Shown here in pieces: positions 61,891 through 64,000 of a DNA stretch of 64,000 nt (position 1 is the first letter of the stretch; each line of letters starts with the position of its first letter). Below the pieces are notes generated by a model. It was given only the letters and a program-made list of their open reading frames with translations, did no database searches and was not told where the DNA came from. The DNA is from Nesterenkonia xinjiangensis (GTDB taxonomy: Bacteria; Actinomycetota; Actinomycetes; Actinomycetales; Micrococcaceae). A program made the translations under genes and the position numbers. The stretch lies in assembly GCF_013410745.1 (NCBI RefSeq), contig NZ_JACCFY010000001.1, forward strand, positions 1,488,001 to 1,552,000, written 5' to 3'.

Positions 61891-63285
61891 ATGACACCAG
61901 AACCCCGGAATCGGCGCGAGGTCGTGGCACCGACGCGCGCGGATCCCCTGCTGCGCCTGCTCTCCGACCGAGTCGGCGGCCCCAGCGGGACGCGGCTGAC
62001 CGCGGATCGACGCTTCTGGACGATTCCCCGGGTCCTGATGGCGATGACGGCGGTGGCCGCGCTGGTCTCGCTGCTGTCGATGCAGCACTGCCGAGCAGAA
62101 GGCTGGATCGGGGTCTCGCTCTACCACCACGGCTGCTATTCGGACGTCTCCGCCCTATATGTGCAGCGCGGGCTCGACGCCGACCCCTGGGCCCCCTTCG
62201 TCGACGGTCAATGGTTCGAGTATCCGGTGCTGACCTCGCTGCTGGCCTCGCTGGCGGCGCTGGTGACCCGCGGAGTGGACGGCGTCGTGAGCTCGACGGT
62301 GCCCTCGCTGGCCTACTGGGAGGGCCGGCTCTCCCTGCTCTACTGGGACGTGACGTTCCTGGGCGCGGTGCTGGCCTGGTTCCTCCTGGTGCTCACCGTG
62401 ATGCGCGCCGCCGGGCGGCGGCCCTGGGACGCGGCCATCGTGGCGACCTCTCCGGCGATCATCTTCGGGGCAGGCATCAACTGGGACCTGTGGGCCACTG
62501 CGGCGCTGCTCCTGGCAGTGTTGGCGCATCTGCGCGGCCAGCACCTGACCGCCGGGGCGCTGATCGGCGTCGGAGTCTCCTTCAAGCTCTTCCCGCTGTT
62601 CCTGCTCGGAGCGCTGTTCGTGCTGGCACTGCGCCGGGACGGTCTGCCCTGGTCGGCCCTCGGGCGCACAGTGGCGGCCTCAGCGGTCTCCTGGGCGCTG
62701 CTGAACGTGCCGGCGATGCTGCTCAGCTGGGAGAACTGGTCCCAGTTCTGGTCGTTCTCGGCCGAGCGCGGCAGCGGCTACTCCTCGATCTGGCACGTCT
62801 GGCAGGTGCTGGCCGAAGCGCAGGGAAGCGCCGGGCCGGGGCCCGAGCTGGTCTCCACCCTGAGCCTGGCACTGTTCCTGGCCTGCTGCACGGGCGTGCT
62901 CCTGCTGGGCCTCAGGGCCCCGGTCCCACCACGCACGGTGCAGTTGCTGCTGCTGATCGTGGCTGCCTTCGCCCTGGTCAACAAGGTGTACTCGCCGCAG
63001 TTCATGATCTGGCTGATTCCGCTGATCGCGCTGGCCGCCCCGCGCTGGCGGGACGTGCTGATCTGGCAGGCGGCGCAGGTGCTGCACTTCTGGGCGGTGT
63101 GGATGTACCTGGCCGGCGTCGTCGGAGACGCAGGACCGCAGCACACCATGGCCGACGGCGTCTACCTGCTGGCGGTGCTGGGGCACATGGCCGCCACCGC
63201 GTGGATCATGGCGGTGGTGGTGCGGGACATGTACCGGCCGGAGTGCGACGTGGTGAGGCACCCGCCGGTGCTGGCTCGACGCTGA
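61891..63285 (+). CDS. GT87-type polyprenyl-phosphate glycosyltransferase-like protein
   Basis: Membrane protein of 464 residues with about ten helices. It resembles mannosyltransferases of the GT-C class (PimE/GT87) that act in the cell envelope of actinobacteria. The first loop has DADPWAPFVDGQWFEYPVLTS, in the position of the catalytic acidic loop, and a SFKLFPLFLLG segment in the middle is typical. Adjacent to inositol-phosphate synthase (divergent), so it may act in mannosylated inositol lipids. Confidence 0.75.
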   Translation: MTPEPRNRREVVAPTRADPLLRLLSDRVGGPSGTRLTADRRFWTIPRVLMAMTAVAALVSLLSMQHCRAEGWIGVSLYHHGCYSDVSALYVQRGLDADPWAPFVDGQWFEYPVLTSLLASLAALVTRGVDGVVSSTVPSLAYWEGRLSLLYWDVTFLGAVLAWFLLVLTVMRAAGRRPWDAAIVATSPAIIFGAGINWDLWATAALLLAVLAHLRGQHLTAGALIGVGVSFKLFPLFLLGALFVLALRRDGLPWSALGRTVAASAVSWALLNVPAMLLSWENWSQFWSFSAERGSGYSSIWHVWQVLAEAQGSAGPGPELVSTLSLALFLACCTGVLLLGLRAPVPPRTVQLLLLIVAAFALVNKVYSPQFMIWLIPLIALAAPRWRDVLIWQAAQVLHFWAVWMYLAGVVGDAGPQHTMADGVYLLAVLGHMAATAWIMAVVVRDMYRPECDVVRHPPVLARR

Positions 63286-63294
63286 GCGTCCGCC

Positions 63295-64000
63295 TCACTC
63301 CTGCGCGGACCACCAGTCGCGCAGCACCTTCTCGGCCGTCGCAGGCTCCACCGGCCCGTGCTCCATGCGGTGCTCCAGCAGGAACCGGTAGGCCTGGCCG
63401 ACCTCCGGCCCCGGGGGGATGCCCAGAATCTCCATGATCTGCTCGCCGTTGAGGTGGGGGCGGATCCTGGCCAGCTCCTCCTGCTCGGCGAGCACGGAGA
63501 TCCGGTCCTCGAGATCGTCGTAGGCGTGGGCCAGCCGGTCGGCCTTCTTCCGGTTGCGGGTGGTGACGTCGGAGCGGGTGAGCCGGTGCAGCCGCTCCAG
63601 CTGATCGCCGGCGTCGGTGACATAGCGCCGCACCGCCGAATCGCTCCAGCCGGCGTCGCCGTAGCCGTAGAACCGCATGTGCAGCTCCACCAGCCGAGTG
63701 ACCGCCTTGATGGAGTCCTTGTCGAAGCGCAGCTCCTGCATGCGTTTGCGGGTCAACTTGGCCCCGACCACGTCATGGTGCCGGAAGCTGACCCCGCCAC
63801 CGGGTTCGAAGCGGCGGGTCCTCGGCTTGCCGACGTCGTGCATCAGTGCCGCGAAGCGCAGGACGAAGTCCGGGCCGGGGACCGGGCCGTCGTCGTCGGT
63901 CTCCAGCTCCGCAGCCTGTTCCATCACCTGCAGCGAATGCTGGTAGACGTCCTTGTGCCGACGGTGCTCGTCATCGGTGCGCTTCAGGGCCGGCACCTCG
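63295..64000 (-). CDS. cca: CCA-adding tRNA nucleotidyltransferase, N-terminal part beyond the right edge
   Basis: Visible C-terminal 234 or so residues. HKDVYQHSLQVM and LRFAALMHDVGKPRTR give the HD-domain His and Asp residues. Then SFRHHDVVGAKLTRKRM, FDKDSIKAVTRLVELHMRFYGY and the RNA-binding helical part follow. Bacterial CCA-adding enzymes of the HD-containing type match this order. The start and the nucleotidyltransferase domain lie past base 64000. Confidence 0.88.
   Translation of the reverse strand, partial: EVPALKRTDDEHRRHKDVYQHSLQVMEQAAELETDDDGPVPGPDFVLRFAALMHDVGKPRTRRFEPGGGVSFRHHDVVGAKLTRKRMQELRFDKDSIKAVTRLVELHMRFYGYGDAGWSDSAVRRYVTDAGDQLERLHRLTRSDVTTRNRKKADRLAHAYDDLEDRISVLAEQEELARIRPHLNGEQIMEILGIPPGPEVGQAYRFLLEHRMEHGPVEPATAEKVLRDWWSAQE

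Overview
The window comes from a high-GC Gram-positive chromosome, most likely an actinobacterium of the order Micrococcales. A Micrococcaceae member such as a Nesterenkonia-like species is my best guess. The basis is the uniform high GC, frequent GTG starts, strong AGGAGG ribosome binding sites, the actinobacterial inositol-phosphate synthase, the rpsF-ssb-rpsR-rplI operon near dnaB, and several very acidic proteins that suggest salt tolerance. The genus is inference. I saw no tRNA or rRNA gene, CRISPR array, insertion sequence or prophage. Both ends cut through genes: an MFS transporter on the left and a CCA-adding enzyme on the right.

Layout. 1-5244: a catabolic island of a divergent MFS transporter, two amidohydrolases (one cytosine-deaminase-like, one lacking the usual HxH metal motif) and a permease, with matching TTGGTATACC operators in both promoter regions and a perfect CRP-type site. 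5386-8373: an acidic SurA-like lipoprotein, two DUF202 proteins and an MFS transporter. 8454-21475: a complete 4-hydroxybenzoate/protocatechuate (beta-ketoadipate) pathway: an aromatic aldehyde dehydrogenase, pobA, pcaHGBDC, pcaF-pcaIJ, two IclR-type regulators with recognisable operator candidates, and a malic enzyme. 21806-31210: a LacI regulator, pyroglutamyl peptidase, a cytoplasmic subtilisin with a small partner protein, formaldehyde dehydrogenase, a HAD phosphatase and a WYL regulator divergent from a short-chain dehydrogenase. 31447-44142: small membrane proteins, dnaB, a hydrolase, a stand-alone condensation-domain protein coupled to a glutaminase-STAS protein, a luciferase-like monooxygenase, a 1.3 kb non-coding region with a DnaA-box cluster, the rplI-rpsR-ssb-rpsF ribosomal/SSB operon and an M18 aminopeptidase. 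44267-51334: a sodium-solute symporter with an amidohydrolase, then a two-component system with an ABC-2 exporter.

51448-59040 is the most unusual region, an apparent RiPP (ribosomally made, modified peptide) gene cluster read on the minus strand. It has two tiny precursor genes that share the octapeptide PVMATPAA, a fusion of an HTTM membrane domain with an alpha/beta hydrolase, an SdpA-like small protein, a SAM methyltransferase, an ABC exporter, a tandem NTF2-like protein and an M23 peptidase. The precursor motif and the gene content resemble linaridins of the cypemycin type, whose core starts Ala-Thr-Pro and is N-methylated. Here the cores have no Cys and there is no decarboxylase gene. 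A DUF418 protein, inositol-phosphate synthase, a GT87-type mannosyltransferase and the CCA-adding enzyme follow to the right edge.

Working together: the pob/pca genes should convert 4-hydroxybenzaldehyde or 4-hydroxybenzoate through protocatechuate to succinyl-CoA and acetyl-CoA, with malic enzyme draining C4 acids to pyruvate. The left island probably imports and deaminates or hydrolyses an unknown N-containing compound. The RiPP cluster would make, modify and export two peptides.
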